A DNA stretch of 64,000 bases from Methanobrevibacter boviskoreani JH1 (GCF_000320505.1 NZ_BAGX02000023.1:62001-126000); one strand, 5' to 3'. Positions 8,606-19,087 are shown, counted from the stretch's first letter. Notes: generated by a model not told the origin, from the letters alone. A program made the numbers and translations.

Positions 8606-10258
8606 TTATTCCTTATACATGGATTTAAGTCTTTCAACAGTATCGATGTCTTTAAGGCCTTTATCTTCCCTTATTCTTTTAACTACTGGAAATCTTAATG
8701 AATATCCTGCCTCATATTCTGGACTTTTTACAATCTCACTATATGCAACTTCAAATATTATTCTAGGTTCTACTGTAATCTTTGTACCTTTCTGTGAGAT
8801 TTTATATTCTTCCATCTTTTTAGTAAGCTCCTCTAATTGTTCATCAGTGAGGCCTGTACCAACCTGAGCAACAGTTTTAAGATTCTCATCCTCATCCTGA
8901 AGTGCTATAAGATAAGATCCTATGAACTCCCCTCTTTTACCAATACCTTTGGTTCCACCAACAACAACGGCATCAAGGTTTTCAGGTTCTGCTTTATATT
9001 TGAGCATTTTCTTACCACGTACTCCTGGAATATATGGTTCAAATGCGTTTTTAATCATAATACCCTCATGACCTCCAGCAATGGATCTCTTAAATAAATC
9101 CTGAGCATCCTTGACATTATCGGGTGTACATATTACGAGTTCACTTAGATTAATCATATCCGTTGAGGTGTCGGTAATTGATTCGAGAATTTCACGTCTT
9201 TTCTCCATTGCCTCATCAATAAGCGGTTTTTTATAATATAATAAATCATATAAATAAAGTTCTACAGGGATATTCTCCATTGCCTCTTCAATATTGTATT
9301 TACGTCTTACACGATGTAGGATATTCTGGAAGGATAAGGGTTTTCCATCACGCATTGCAATAATTTCACCTTCTGCAACAAAGTCCTCATCTGGTAAACC
9401 TTTATTTACAGCATCCACAATTTCCGGAATTGCTTTTGTAATATTTTCAAGTCTTCTTGTAAATAGGGTTACCTCACCATTGTGTTTATGTATTTGGCAT
9501 CTGATTCCATCATATTTTGTTTCACATAATGCCTTCTTCATCTCATTAATGCTTATATCGATACCTTCAGACAACTGTGCAAGCATTAGCTTTACAGGTT
9601 TTCCCGGTGTTAGATTTAACTTTTCAAGTCCTTCTGCACCTTCGGTTTCTCCGACTTTTGCAACAAGTCCCAAATCATTTGTTAGCATGGTGGCCCTATC
9701 AACAATTTTTTTATCAATTCCAAATGCATCGGAAAGGCTATCCCTTATAATACCCTCACCAACACCAATACGTAATTGTTCCACAATTGTTCTACATATG
9801 TATTTGGATTCTGTAGCACTTGCAGAGGAGAGTAATTCAAGAATAATTGATATTTTTCTGGAGGTTGATTTTTCGCCTGAGATTTTAGCGAGTTTCCTGA
9901 GATTGTTAAAGACGAATTCAATTGTAAGTGCCTGTGAGAAAAATGTCATCTGTTTTTTATTTTCTACAAGAACCTCACTTGCAGCTCCAATATCTCCCTG
10001 GTTGTTTACCTCATTTTCAACATCAAGTACACTTACGCCTGCTACATCAGCAACGGCTTTCATTACAAGTTTATCTCCAATTCCCTGTTCCTCTTCACTC
10101 CAGGAGGGAAAAACTTTACCTAGACATAATAATGTGACTTTATCAATAAGCTCGCTGTCAACGGTTTTGAAGAAATTTGAAAGTATTTCAGTTTTCTCTA
10201 ATCTTTTTGTGGTGGCAGCTAGTGCTTCATAAACATCAACCAATTCTTGATATTTCAT
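8606..10258 (-). CDS. lig: ATP-dependent DNA ligase
   Basis: A 550-residue archaeal/eukaryal-type ligase sealing nicks in replication and repair. Domain order is an alpha-helical DNA-binding domain (1-210), an adenylation domain with the catalytic lysine in TKYDGIR (K248), FVAEGEIIAM (motif III), EGIMIKN (motif IV) and KMLKYKAE (motif V), then an OB-fold to the end containing SLRFPVVKRIREDKG. Length is normal. It starts 11 bases after the thiC stop behind AGGGGAATACC, so the two are probably co-transcribed. Confidence 0.95.
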   Translation of the reverse strand: MKYQELVDVYEALAATTKRLEKTEILSNFFKTVDSELIDKVTLLCLGKVFPSWSEEEQGIGDKLVMKAVADVAGVSVLDVENEVNNQGDIGAASEVLVENKKQMTFFSQALTIEFVFNNLRKLAKISGEKSTSRKISIILELLSSASATESKYICRTIVEQLRIGVGEGIIRDSLSDAFGIDKKIVDRATMLTNDLGLVAKVGETEGAEGLEKLNLTPGKPVKLMLAQLSEGIDISINEMKKALCETKYDGIRCQIHKHNGEVTLFTRRLENITKAIPEIVDAVNKGLPDEDFVAEGEIIAMRDGKPLSFQNILHRVRRKYNIEEAMENIPVELYLYDLLYYKKPLIDEAMEKRREILESITDTSTDMINLSELVICTPDNVKDAQDLFKRSIAGGHEGIMIKNAFEPYIPGVRGKKMLKYKAEPENLDAVVVGGTKGIGKRGEFIGSYLIALQDEDENLKTVAQVGTGLTDEQLEELTKKMEEYKISQKGTKITVEPRIIFEVAYSEIVKSPEYEAGYSLRFPVVKRIREDKGLKDIDTVERLKSMYKE

Positions 10259-10269
10259 GGTATTCCCCT

Positions 10270-11544
10270 TCAGAAATCGTTTTTAGCTATTTTTACAGCA
10301 CAGAACTCTCCACACATAGCACACATTTCTTTGTCTTCTATCTCACATTTGTCCTTATATACCCTTGGTTTTGATTTGTCAAATGCAAGTTCAAATTGTT
10401 TATCCCAATCGAATTTACGTCTTGCATCGGCCATTTCTTCCTCTCTTTTTAAAGCTTTTTCATTTCCAAGTGCAACGTCTGCAGCTTCTGCAGCTATTTT
10501 TGCAGCTATTACTCCCTCTTTAACATCTTCAAGTGATGGTAATGATAGGTGTTCCGCAGGGGTTACATAACATAGGAAATCGGCTCCATTTGATGCAGCT
10601 ATTGCTCCTCCAATTGCTGAGGTGATATGATCATAACCTGGTGCTAAATCGGTTGTAATCGGTCCAAGTACATAGAATGGTGCTCCATGACATAATGTTT
10701 TCTCAAGTTCCATGTTGGATTTGATCTGGTTTAAAGGTACATGTCCAGGTCCTTCAACCATTGTTTGTACACCTACTTTTTGGGCTCTTTTAACAAGGCC
10801 TCCAAGATTTACTAATTCCTGTATTTGAGGTATATCACTTGCATCAGATAGACATCCTGGACGTAGTCCATCACCTAAACTTAAAGTGATGTCATATTCA
10901 AGTGCAAGTTCCAATAGATAATCATAGTTTTCATATAATGGGTTTTCCATGTTATTGTGTAATATCCAGGATGCAAGGAAGGTTCCACCACGGGATACTA
11001 TACCCATTTTTCTTTTTTGGGATTGAATCTTAGGAACTAGTTCCTTGGTAATTCCACAGTGTAATGTCATGAAGTCAACCCCTTCCTTTGCCTGACTTTC
11101 AATGACTTTAAAGATTAAATCAGGATCCATATCAATAATTTCTTTATTGGCATTTAATGTATGGGCGCCTGCTTCATATATTGGTACTGTTCCTATTGGA
11201 ATATCTACAGCATCTAATATGGCCTTTCTAAACTCATTTAATTTTGGACCTGTACTTAAATCCATAACTGCATCTGCACCATATTCTACTGCAAGTTTAG
11301 CTTTATTTACTTCCAAATCAAGATCCTCAATTTTGGTTGAAGAACCTATGTTTGCATTGACTTTTGTTGTAAGTCCTGTTCCAATTCCCCTTACATCTGT
11401 ATCACGGTTAACATTCTTTGGTATTACAATGGTACCATTAGCTACTCCTCTTAAAATCTTATTTACATCAATTTCTTCAAATTTTGCTACTGTTTCCATT
11501 TCCGGAGTAATGTTACCTTTTAAAGCTTCTGTCATTTGGGTCAT
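10270..11544 (-). CDS. thiC: Phosphomethylpyrimidine synthase ThiC
   Basis: A 424-residue radical SAM enzyme converting aminoimidazole ribotide to HMP phosphate for thiamine. It has MTLHCGITKELV, SRGGTFLASWILHN and PGCLSDASD typical of ThiC, plus the C-terminal cluster cysteines CAMCGEFC (about C408, C411, C415). The spacing is Cx2Cx3C, shorter by one than the bacterial Cx2Cx4C. It is the short archaeal form without the bacterial N-terminal extension. I looked for a TPP riboswitch upstream and found none. It appears to head a two-gene unit with lig. Confidence 0.93.
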   Translation of the reverse strand: MTQMTEALKGNITPEMETVAKFEEIDVNKILRGVANGTIVIPKNVNRDTDVRGIGTGLTTKVNANIGSSTKIEDLDLEVNKAKLAVEYGADAVMDLSTGPKLNEFRKAILDAVDIPIGTVPIYEAGAHTLNANKEIIDMDPDLIFKVIESQAKEGVDFMTLHCGITKELVPKIQSQKRKMGIVSRGGTFLASWILHNNMENPLYENYDYLLELALEYDITLSLGDGLRPGCLSDASDIPQIQELVNLGGLVKRAQKVGVQTMVEGPGHVPLNQIKSNMELEKTLCHGAPFYVLGPITTDLAPGYDHITSAIGGAIAASNGADFLCYVTPAEHLSLPSLEDVKEGVIAAKIAAEAADVALGNEKALKREEEMADARRKFDWDKQFELAFDKSKPRVYKDKCEIEDKEMCAMCGEFCAVKIAKNDF

Positions 11545-11779
11545 TTCATCACTTCATATAATTATAATAAAATAAATTCTATTTTAATAAAGATTATTAT
11601 CCTAATTCTTCTTTAATAATAAAATCTATAAAAATTTATCTTATTTTTATAATAGTCTAAATCAATTATACTTATCTGTTTATTGGTTTATATTTTTTAA
11701 TAAAAAGAAGTCTATTTTTATTTATTAAATTGATTATTATTTTTTTTAAAAAAAGTATTACAATGGTTTTATAAAAAAA

Positions 11780-11812
11780 TGAGAACCAGATTACAGAAAT
11801 CCGATTCTCACT
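11780..11812 (-). terminator. Hairpin plus T run reading on the minus strand
   Basis: TGAGAACCAGATT (11780-11792) pairs with AATCCGATTCTCA (11800-11812), 11 of 13 positions. On the minus strand the stem is followed directly by seven T residues. It lies nearly 400 bases beyond the cdc48 stop, with no annotated gene ending nearby. Confidence 0.5.
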
Positions 11813-12155
11813 TTCTATTTTATAGGGAGATTTTATGGACTTTAATATTATAATTTATATTAGAGGTTGAAATATATAATATTAATTTTTATTTAAATTT
11901 CGTGTTTTGCTTGTACATTTAAGCTTATGGTAGTTAAGCTTTTTATGTGATTTAATTTATGTGTTTTATATTATAGACTTTATAAATTGAGAGATTTTTT
12001 ATTTATTTCTTGATAATAATATAAATTTTAGAAATTAAGTTTATTAGAGGTTTTTTCAGGACTTAATTTCTAATTATTTTTTAGAGATTATTTTTTTAAC
12101 TATTCTAAGAAGCCAATGCTTCTAAATCATCTAGTTTTACTGAGTATATTTTATT
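11813..12155. other. Hairpin-rich stretch with no gene, possible small RNA
   Basis: No protein frame is visible. Three further perfect stems occur: AAGCTTA/TAAGCTT (11921-11941, followed by TTT on the plus strand), AGAAATTAAGT/ACTTAATTTCT (12030-12071, 20-base loop) and AGAAGC/GCTTCT (12108-12123, CAAT loop). With the flanking hairpins at 11780 and 12156 this makes five in 400 bases. It may be a long cdc48 3' region or a separate RNA. The remainder of the gap, 11545-11779, shows nothing. Confidence 0.4.
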
Positions 12156-12177
12156 AGAAGTCCCTGTCGGGACTTCT
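12156..12177 (-). terminator. Perfect hairpin 27 bases after cdc48
   Basis: AGAAGTCCC and GGGACTTCT pair perfectly (9 pairs, three of them G-C in a row at the loop) around TGTC. This is the most G+C-rich stem in the region. It sits just downstream of the cdc48 stop at 12205. Confidence 0.65.
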
Positions 12178-12204
12178 ATTCTATTTATTTAGGACTTTTT
12201 TTAT

Positions 12205-14421
12205 CTAGAGGTATTGTACCATTTCCTCTCCAGGATCATTTTTATTAGGTTTGACTTTCTCCATAGCTTCGTTGAATGCTTTCATATTTACTTCATCAGC
12301 ATCGATATTGTTTCTTAAAGTTAACATTGCAGCTTCACGGCATACTGCTTCAATATCAGCTCCAACATATCCTTCTGAATGTTTTGCTAGTTTTTCAAGA
12401 TTTACATCACTGGCAAGAGGCATATCCTTTGTGTGGACTTTGAAGATTTTAAGTCTGCTATCCTCATCAGGAGTGTCTACCTTAATATGTCTGTCAAATC
12501 TTCCAGGTCTCATTAGACCAGGATCAATAATATCTGGTCTGTTAGTTGCAGCAATGATTGCTACATCATGTAAATCTTCCATACCATCAATTTCGGTAAG
12601 TAATTGATTTACTACCCTTTGAGTTACACCTGAACTTCCGGCATCTGTTCCACGGGTATTTGCAATGGAATCAATTTCATCAAAGAAGATAACTGTTGGT
12701 GCAGTTTGCCTTGCTTTTCTGAATACTTCCCTTACACCTTTTTCTGATTCTCCTACCCATTTGGATAAGAGTTCTGGACCTTTAATTGCAATGAAGTTTG
12801 CTTCACTTTCGCTTGCAACTGCTTTTGCAAGTAAGGTTTTACCTGTACCTGGTGGTCCATATAATAATACTCCTTTAGGAGGATCAACATGGAATTTTTT
12901 AAATTTGTCCGGATATTTAAGTGGCCATTCTACAGCTTCTTTTAACTCTTGTTTTGCATCTTCAAGTCCACCAATATCATCCCATTTAACATCTGGGATT
13001 TGGACAAGAACTTCTCTTAAAGCAGAAGGTTGAATTTCTTTTAATGCTTCTTTAAAGTCATCATTAGTTACAATGATTTTCTTAAGAGTTTCCTCCGGAA
13101 TCTCCTCGTCACTTTGATTAATCTCAGGTATTAATCTTCTTACAACTCTCATTGCAGCTTCTTTACATAATGATTCTAAATCTGCACCTACAAATCCATG
13201 AGTGCTATCAGCTATTTTATCAAGATCCACATCATCACTTAAAGGCATATTCCTTGTATGGATTTCAAGTACTTCTTTCCTTTCATCTCTGTCAGGAACA
13301 CCGATTTCAATTTCCCTATCAAATCTTCCAGGTCTTCTAAGTGCAGGATCTAATGAATCTGGTCTGTTAGTAGCACCAATAACAACTACTTGTCCTCTGC
13401 TGTTAAGACCATCCATTAAGGTTAGAAGTTGTGCAACTGTCCTTCTTTCTACTTCCCCTTGGGTTTCTTCTCTTTTAGGTGCAATTGCATCTAATTCATC
13501 AATAAATATGATGGAAGGAGCATTTGCTTCAGCCTCTTCAAAGAATTCCCTTAAGTTCTCTTCAGATCCACCTACATATTTACTCATAATCTCAGGTCCG
13601 TTAATTGAGATAAAATGAGCATCACTTTCGCTTGCAACTGCTTTTGCAAGTAAGGTTTTACCTGTACCTGGTGGTCCATGCATTAAGACTCCTTTAGGTG
13701 GTGCAATTCCTAATCTTTCAAAGAGTTCCGGCCTTTTAAGAGGAATTTCAATCATTTCCCTTACTTTCCTTACCTCTTCTTTAAGACCACCAATATCCTC
13801 GTAACTTACATTTACAAGATTGGTTACACCTTCAAGTTTAGATATGTCTACCGGATGATCTTGTAGGTCTACTTGTGTATTTGGACCAATTTTTACAACA
13901 CCTGTAGGGTGAGTTTGAACTACGGCGAATTTTAATTCACCCATAGGGGAGATATCCATGAAGCTATTAAACATATCATCGATTGGATTTCCAGTTTGAT
14001 TATGCATCATTGGAGGTTTAATTCCTGAACCAATGATGTCTCCTTTGGTCATAACTTTATTTAAGAATAATCCTCTAATGTCACCTTGGATTTTAACATT
14101 GTTTTCAGTTGGTGCAAGAACTACTTTTTTAGCTATTTTTGCAGTAGTCTTTTTAACTTCAATTTCCTCACCAATTGAAGCCCCTGAATTCTTACGGATA
14201 GTTCCATCCATCCTAATAATTCCAAGACCAATATCAGATTGTGAAGATACAACGGTTGCAGCTGTGGTTTTTGATCCTTTAATTTCAACTAAATCTCCTT
14301 CCTGAAGACCTAGTTCACTCATTGCATTAGGATCTATCCTAACGATACCCTGACCAATATCTCTTTGAGATAATGCCTCTGCAACTTTTAAGGTTGGAGT
14401 TTTATCATTTGTGTCAGCCAT
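12205..14421 (-). CDS. CDC48/VCP-family AAA ATPase
   Basis: A 738-residue double-AAA unfoldase that extracts and unfolds proteins, often feeding the proteasome. The N-domain (about 1-185: double-psi barrel [24 protein letters not shown] and a beta clam) is followed by D1 with Walker A GPPGTGKT near residue 247 and [12 protein letters not shown], and D2 with Walker A near 520 and [13 protein letters not shown]. Arginine fingers occur in the conserved RRPGRFDRE and MRPGRFDRH stretches. I chose 14421 as start because the upstream ATG lies inside the Shine-Dalgarno (AAGGAGATGG). Confidence 0.95.
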   Translation of the reverse strand: MADTNDKTPTLKVAEALSQRDIGQGIVRIDPNAMSELGLQEGDLVEIKGSKTTAATVVSSQSDIGLGIIRMDGTIRKNSGASIGEEIEVKKTTAKIAKKVVLAPTENNVKIQGDIRGLFLNKVMTKGDIIGSGIKPPMMHNQTGNPIDDMFNSFMDISPMGELKFAVVQTHPTGVVKIGPNTQVDLQDHPVDISKLEGVTNLVNVSYEDIGGLKEEVRKVREMIEIPLKRPELFERLGIAPPKGVLMHGPPGTGKTLLAKAVASESDAHFISINGPEIMSKYVGGSEENLREFFEEAEANAPSIIFIDELDAIAPKREETQGEVERRTVAQLLTLMDGLNSRGQVVVIGATNRPDSLDPALRRPGRFDREIEIGVPDRDERKEVLEIHTRNMPLSDDVDLDKIADSTHGFVGADLESLCKEAAMRVVRRLIPEINQSDEEIPEETLKKIIVTNDDFKEALKEIQPSALREVLVQIPDVKWDDIGGLEDAKQELKEAVEWPLKYPDKFKKFHVDPPKGVLLYGPPGTGKTLLAKAVASESEANFIAIKGPELLSKWVGESEKGVREVFRKARQTAPTVIFFDEIDSIANTRGTDAGSSGVTQRVVNQLLTEIDGMEDLHDVAIIAATNRPDIIDPGLMRPGRFDRHIKVDTPDEDSRLKIFKVHTKDMPLASDVNLEKLAKHSEGYVGADIEAVCREAAMLTLRNNIDADEVNMKAFNEAMEKVKPNKNDPGEEMVQYL

Positions 14422-14647
14422 AATAACCATCTCCTTAATTGTTCAAGCCTATAAAATATTAATAATATAAAATTGAAATCATATTTTAAGTTTATTAACC
14501 TTTGGTACTTAAAATATTATTTAAGTTTATTTTTAATTTTTTACATGCTTTTATGATTTAAAATAATAATTATGAATTCTAAATGATAAAATTCAAAAAT
14601 AAATATTAATTTAACTTTAATTTTAGTATTTTATTTTGAATTTTTTT

Positions 14648-14700
14648 TAGTTACTTGTAGTAACTATAATATAGATTGTATGTACTTATATATAAAGGTT
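14648..14700 (-). promoter_or_regulatory. Strong TATA/BRE element with a palindrome at the expected start site
   Basis: On the minus strand CGAAACC followed by TTTATATATAAG (about 14689-14704) resembles an archaeal BRE/TATA promoter. About 25 bases downstream, where transcription would begin, lies the perfect palindrome TAGTTACT-TGT-AGTAACTA (14648-14666). It would give cdc48 a leader of roughly 240 bases; a second TATA-like site nearer the gene (about 14466-14475) is an alternative. No gene is visible in 14422-15119. Confidence 0.4.
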
Positions 14701-15102
14701 TCGGTTTTTGTAATAATTTTTATTATATTAAGTATTACTTTTTCTTATTTTCCCTATACTTTCTTATTAAATATTCTAAAAGTTTTATAAAAAATTGATT
14801 TTATATTCTGGTGTTATGTGAGTAGGAATCAGATTTCAATAAATTTTTAGAATCTTAAATTTTGATTATATCAAATTTTATATTAAGATAAACTGATTAT
14901 TAACATATGTAAATTAAATAATCTTTTTTTTTAAAATAGTTGATGGAAATGAAATAATTATTTAATTTTAAAAAGGTAATGTGTAATTTTTAAAAAAAAG
15001 TAGTTTATAGTTGGTTATATTATTTATATTAGTTATTGATTTTATTTAATTGAATAATAGATTATATATTCTATTAGTTATCAAACTAAAAATTTAAAAA
15101 AA

Positions 15103-15133
15103 GTAAATAAGAAATTGGATTATCTTATTTTAC
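15103..15133 (-). terminator. Hairpin containing the tyrA stop codon
   Basis: On the minus strand GTAAAATAAG pairs with CTTATTTAC (one bulged base) around a loop that holds the TAA stop, and is followed by seven T residues. Confidence 0.6.
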
Positions 15134-16427
15134 CGCCAAAACCTTCGATTAGTTTGTAGACATTGTTAAAACCCTCACTACTTAAACTTTTAACTTCATA
15201 GGTATAACTAATCTTATCTTCATCTATTTGTGGGCCATTATAGATTTCAGTTAATTTGACTGAGGTAATATCCGGTAATTTTGATATTGTTTCTTTGATA
15301 ATTTCTGCATCGGAGTCTTTTAAAAAAAGACAGCTTACTGAGATGGTATGTATTTTCCAATGGGTTTTTTTCCATTTGAATAACTCCTCATCAGATAATA
15401 TTTTGATGTTGGCTATTTTAAGTTTATTTTCCTTTCTTGTATTATCGTCCAGTACTACAAAACCGTCTTTAATTTCTTTAACAATTCCCACATGAACCTT
15501 TCCAGAGTAAATATGTTTTAGACCAATTTCGAATCCAATTGATTTATATAGTTTGTTCTCTTCCTCACTTAAAGATTCAATAATCTTATCACTTCTTCCA
15601 AGGGCAGCCTTGACATCCCCCATATTTTTTGTTGCCCTTATTGCAATATTTCTAAATTCCTCATCATCCTCTCTTGTAAGTACCTCTTTAAGTTCAAGTA
15701 CTGCATCTGCAAATGCCTGTCTAATTTTCTCACCATTTCTATTTTCGGATTGAATGGAATAGGTTAAATACGGATTCTGTGCAGTAATACGGGCAATCGT
15801 ATCAATCATAATATTGTATATTGGACTTTCGTAAGGTTCCGTATCCTTGATGTTGATATGTAATTTTTCAATGGCGGATGCAATTGAGATATATGAGAAA
15901 TGAGTTAAAACCTGAACTATTCCCATCATATCGTCATGATGTTGGCAATTGGTTTCAATAATTCTCATATTCTTACCTTTGAGGTAATTGTAAACTTTGG
16001 GATACCATTTACCTTTTTCAAGTGGTGTTAAAACTATGACCTGCCCTTCAAAACCAGGTGTACGAGGTCCGAAGACAGGATGTGTTGGTATTGATTCAAC
16101 ATCATCAGGTAGATATTTCCTCATGGTATATGTTGGTCCTGTTTTAACTGAGGTAACATCCATCATTAAAGATCCGCCTTTCATATGTGGACCTAACTCT
16201 TTTATTATGCTCTCAGTGGTGGATATTGGAACTGAAATAATTAGAATATCAGAATTCTCCGCAACTTTTATATTGTCATCAGTATACTTAACACCTAATT
16301 TATTACTTACATCAGAACCCCTTTTCTGGTTTCTACCTGTAACTGTTACATTAAAGTTGTCACGTTTTAAATAGCAAGCTAAACTTTTTCCAAGTCCATT
16401 AGTTCCACCTATTATTCCAATTTCCAT
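15120..16427 (-). CDS. tyrA: Prephenate dehydrogenase
   Basis: A 435-residue NAD(P)-dependent enzyme making 4-hydroxyphenylpyruvate for tyrosine. The Rossmann motif GIIGGTNGLGKSLA is at residues 4-17, followed by VTGRNQKR, DVTSVKTG near 97 and the substrate motif THPVFGPRTPG near 115. QHHDDMMGIVQVLTHF is the helical dimer-domain signature. Residues after about 290 form an extension of about 145 residues ending in an ACT-like alpha-beta segment (HTISVSCLFLKDSDAEIIKE), suggesting feedback control. It is monocistronic. Confidence 0.9.
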   Translation of the reverse strand: MEIGIIGGTNGLGKSLACYLKRDNFNVTVTGRNQKRGSDVSNKLGVKYTDDNIKVAENSDILIISVPISTTESIIKELGPHMKGGSLMMDVTSVKTGPTYTMRKYLPDDVESIPTHPVFGPRTPGFEGQVIVLTPLEKGKWYPKVYNYLKGKNMRIIETNCQHHDDMMGIVQVLTHFSYISIASAIEKLHINIKDTEPYESPIYNIMIDTIARITAQNPYLTYSIQSENRNGEKIRQAFADAVLELKEVLTREDDEEFRNIAIRATKNMGDVKAALGRSDKIIESLSEEENKLYKSIGFEIGLKHIYSGKVHVGIVKEIKDGFVVLDDNTRKENKLKIANIKILSDEELFKWKKTHWKIHTISVSCLFLKDSDAEIIKETISKLPDITSVKLTEIYNGPQIDEDKISYTYEVKSLSSEGFNNVYKLIEGFGGKIR

Positions 16428-16639
16428 ATTACCAACACTACTTATTATTAAAATAAAATAATACCAATATCAATTTAAATTAGTATAATTAATATAATCT
16501 AAATTAAATAAATTATATTATTAAAACTGTTAATATAATTATATATAATATATATTATTAATTTAATTTTTTTAAAACATTATTTCTTTTATTGGTGAAA
16601 TATTAATTCTTATTTTAGAAATTTTGGGTAGGTGTAATG

Positions 16640-17701
16640 ATGAAGATAGGTTATCAAAATCAGAAGGAGGGAATAATAGAGGTTATTCCAGAAACATTAG
16701 ATGATCTTTGGCATTTATCTCACATTGTTGAGGAAGGTGATTATGTTACATCTAAAACTACAAGGCGTATTCAGGATACTACTGGCGATAAACTTAGAAG
16801 TGATAGGGGGGTTAAAAAAACTTTTACACTTGAAGTTAACGTGGAATCCATAAGTTTTCACATGTTTACAGGAAAATTACGTCTTACAGGTTCTATTACA
16901 AAAGGCCCTGAAGATCTTATACCACTTGGATCTCATCATACTATCGAGGTTAAATTAAACACTCCATTAAAAATCAGAAAAGAGAAATGGTCCAAGTGGA
17001 CGATGGATAGATTGAATCAGGCAATTAAAGCCTCTAAAAAATTATCAGCTATTATAATTTTAATTGAGGATGATACTGCCACATTTGGTTTGATCCGCCA
17101 ATATGGCCTGGAATATTATGGTCCGATAATTGGTAATATTTCAGGAAAACAGGTTTTGGACAAGAATAGAAGTAAAAATCTGGTTAAATTTTATCAGAGT
17201 ATTGTAAAGTCTTTATTTAAATTTAATGATATTCAAAACATCGTTATTGCAGGACCTGGATTTTGGAAAAATGATTTCTTCAAATTCCTTCAAGATAACT
17301 ATCCTGAGATTGCAGATAAATCCATATTGGAATCTACAGGTTCTGGTGGAAGGGTAGGTATCCAGGAGGTATTAAGGAAAGGTACCGTTGAAAAGTTATC
17401 TGCTGAAAATAGGATTGCATTTGAGATGAAGGATGTCAATAATCTTCTAACCTTATTATCCACTAATCATGAACTTGTTGTGTATGGTAAGAGTCAGGTA
17501 GAAAATGCAGTAAACATGGGTGCAGTAAAAAAACTGTTAGTACGCGATTTAAATATCAGATCGGATAACCTGGAGAAGATCATGGATTTGACTGAGAATA
17601 TGGGTGGAGAGGTTACTATTATTAGTAGTGAACATGAAGGAGGAGAACAACTTCAGGCTTTAGGCGGAGTCGCTGCCGTGTTAAGGTATCCCATATCATA
17701 G
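16640..17701 (+). CDS. pelA: Pelota (Dom34) ribosome-rescue factor
   Basis: About 353 residues with three domains: an Sm-like N-terminal domain (1-130, GIIEVIPETLDDLWHLSHIVEEGDYV), a central eRF1-like domain (about 135-260, with VIAGPGFWKNDF) and a C-terminal L7Ae-like domain ending EHEGGEQLQALGGVAAVLRYP. Like its relatives it lacks the eRF1 GGQ loop. It works with aEF1A/ABCE1 to split stalled ribosomes. Two ATGs stand in tandem (16637, 16640) behind AGGTGTA; the second is the better spaced. Confidence 0.93.
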   Translation: MKIGYQNQKEGIIEVIPETLDDLWHLSHIVEEGDYVTSKTTRRIQDTTGDKLRSDRGVKKTFTLEVNVESISFHMFTGKLRLTGSITKGPEDLIPLGSHHTIEVKLNTPLKIRKEKWSKWTMDRLNQAIKASKKLSAIIILIEDDTATFGLIRQYGLEYYGPIIGNISGKQVLDKNRSKNLVKFYQSIVKSLFKFNDIQNIVIAGPGFWKNDFFKFLQDNYPEIADKSILESTGSGGRVGIQEVLRKGTVEKLSAENRIAFEMKDVNNLLTLLSTNHELVVYGKSQVENAVNMGAVKKLLVRDLNIRSDNLEKIMDLTENMGGEVTIISSEHEGGEQLQALGGVAAVLRYPIS

Positions 17702-17948
17702 CCTTATGTTTCCCATTTTTATATGTTGAATTGACTTTAATTTATTGTTTTAATTTTTTTTAATTTTTATATGTTTTTTTTAATTATTTTAATTAAAAAT
17801 TTATTTTTTTTAAATAAGTATTTAAAAAGAATTATATAATATTAAATTTATAAATTATATGTGCTATGATTTATTAATTTATTCGTTAACTTATTTTAGT
17901 TTGTTTTTTAATAAATTATTATTTTAAAAATTTATTATAGGTTATTTT

Positions 17949-18887
17949 ATGTATACGGGAATTTATTATGCATTAATTCAGGTTTTTTTAATAACATTTA
18001 TTGTAACTGGATTATTGGATATTGTTATGAGGCGTTTAGGTGAAAAGGGTCTAATTCATAATCTTTATCCTAATGTTCGAGGAGGTACGCCTCGTGGTGT
18101 TGGTATAATATTGTTTATAGTTTTAAGTTTTTACATTCCAGGAAAATTTAATAACCTTGTTTTAATAATGGGTCTTTTTGCATTGGTGGATGATTTACTT
18201 GGTAGACGTAAAATAGGACATTCTAATATGGAATGGGGACAGTTATCCCGTGGAATTGGTATGGTTCTGGTAATGGTTGCTGGTTTCTATTTAGGTCTTG
18301 GTGTTTCATCAATATTAATTGCATTGCTAATACAACCGGTCAATATTTCTGATATGCAGCCAGGTTCTTGTTGTATGGTAACAATGATAATGGGTTTGGT
18401 TGTTTTAGTATTGATGTTAATATTAAATACAGGTCCAATTTCCGAGATACCTGCATTTTATACTCCACTTCTAATAATTGTTGCAACATTCGCATACTGC
18501 CCTCTTGATTTTACAGGCAAAATCATGTTAGGTGAAGTGGGAAACCATACTCTTGCAATAGCATTAGGTATTTCATTCTATATGCTTGGAGGTCTTCCTG
18601 CAACAATTATATTATTTGTAGTCACAACACTATTGATTGCATTTGTAAGAAGAAGTACCTTAAAAGTATTCTTTGCTCAGAAAATGGGATTAACAAATCC
18701 TGTTTTTGGTGATTATGTGATGGATGTCTTAACCGGTGGAGGACTTGGGGATTATATTAGAAAGTTAATATGGAAAAATAGACAGCCTGAAGTTAAAAGT
18801 AATTGGGCTATAACTCTTGGAGGAAGAAGATTAGTCTATAATCCTGCAGCCCACACATCTGATTATCTTCATTATGATGATGAATAA
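17949..18887 (+). CDS. MraY-like glycosyl-1-phosphate transferase, probably pseudomurein synthesis
   Basis: A 312-residue polytopic membrane protein with about nine hydrophobic segments. The MraY/WecA family signs are the PNVRGGTPRGVG segment after the first helix, ALVDDLLGRRK (the catalytic DD pair), and a later NHTLAIALG loop. Family enzymes transfer a sugar phosphate from UDP to a polyprenyl phosphate. With a MurG-like gene 355 bases downstream, a role in the lipid steps of pseudomurein assembly is a good inference, but the sugar is unknown. The C-terminal tail of about 60 residues is charged and cytoplasmic. Confidence 0.8.
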   Translation: MYTGIYYALIQVFLITFIVTGLLDIVMRRLGEKGLIHNLYPNVRGGTPRGVGIILFIVLSFYIPGKFNNLVLIMGLFALVDDLLGRRKIGHSNMEWGQLSRGIGMVLVMVAGFYLGLGVSSILIALLIQPVNISDMQPGSCCMVTMIMGLVVLVLMLILNTGPISEIPAFYTPLLIIVATFAYCPLDFTGKIMLGEVGNHTLAIALGISFYMLGGLPATIILFVVTTLLIAFVRRSTLKVFFAQKMGLTNPVFGDYVMDVLTGGGLGDYIRKLIWKNRQPEVKSNWAITLGGRRLVYNPAAHTSDYLHYDDE

Positions 18888-18890
18888 TCA
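18860..18890 (+). terminator. Stem flanking the end of the MraY-like gene
   Basis: TGATTAT (18860-18866) and ATAATCA (18884-18890) pair, the second arm spanning the TAA stop; a T-rich run (TTTTTTTT) follows about 12 bases later. Weak, because it also encodes protein. Confidence 0.35.
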
Positions 18891-18916
18891 CTTGTTTTCT
18901 CTTTTTTTTAGTTTAA

Positions 18917-19087
18917 TTTAAAGTCTAATCTTTTTAAATTCATTAATTTTTTTGTAGTTTTTTTACTTTTTATCTGATTATTTTTAAAACTTTTTTATAT
19001 GGTTTAAAGTCTAATCTTTTTTAAATTCATTAATTTTTTTGTAGTTTTTTTTACTTTTTATCTGATTATTTTTTAAAATTTTTTATA
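18917..19087. repeat. Two tandem 85-base repeats in the gap before the MurG-like gene
   Basis: The units begin at about 18917 and 19003 with TTTAAAGTCTAATC and remain almost identical through a CATTAATTTTTTTGTAG block and a TATCTGATTATTTTT block. The rest of the 355-base gap shows only AT-rich promoter-like DNA. Confidence 0.85.

Noticed and set aside
9294-10232. Long plus-strand frame opposite the DNA ligase gene
   Set aside because: It is the antisense shadow of the ligase gene, as shown by the intact ligase motifs on the other strand.
11545-11700. TPP riboswitch upstream of thiC
   Set aside because: I looked for the conserved CTGAGA and pyrophosphate-sensor segments on the minus strand and did not find them.
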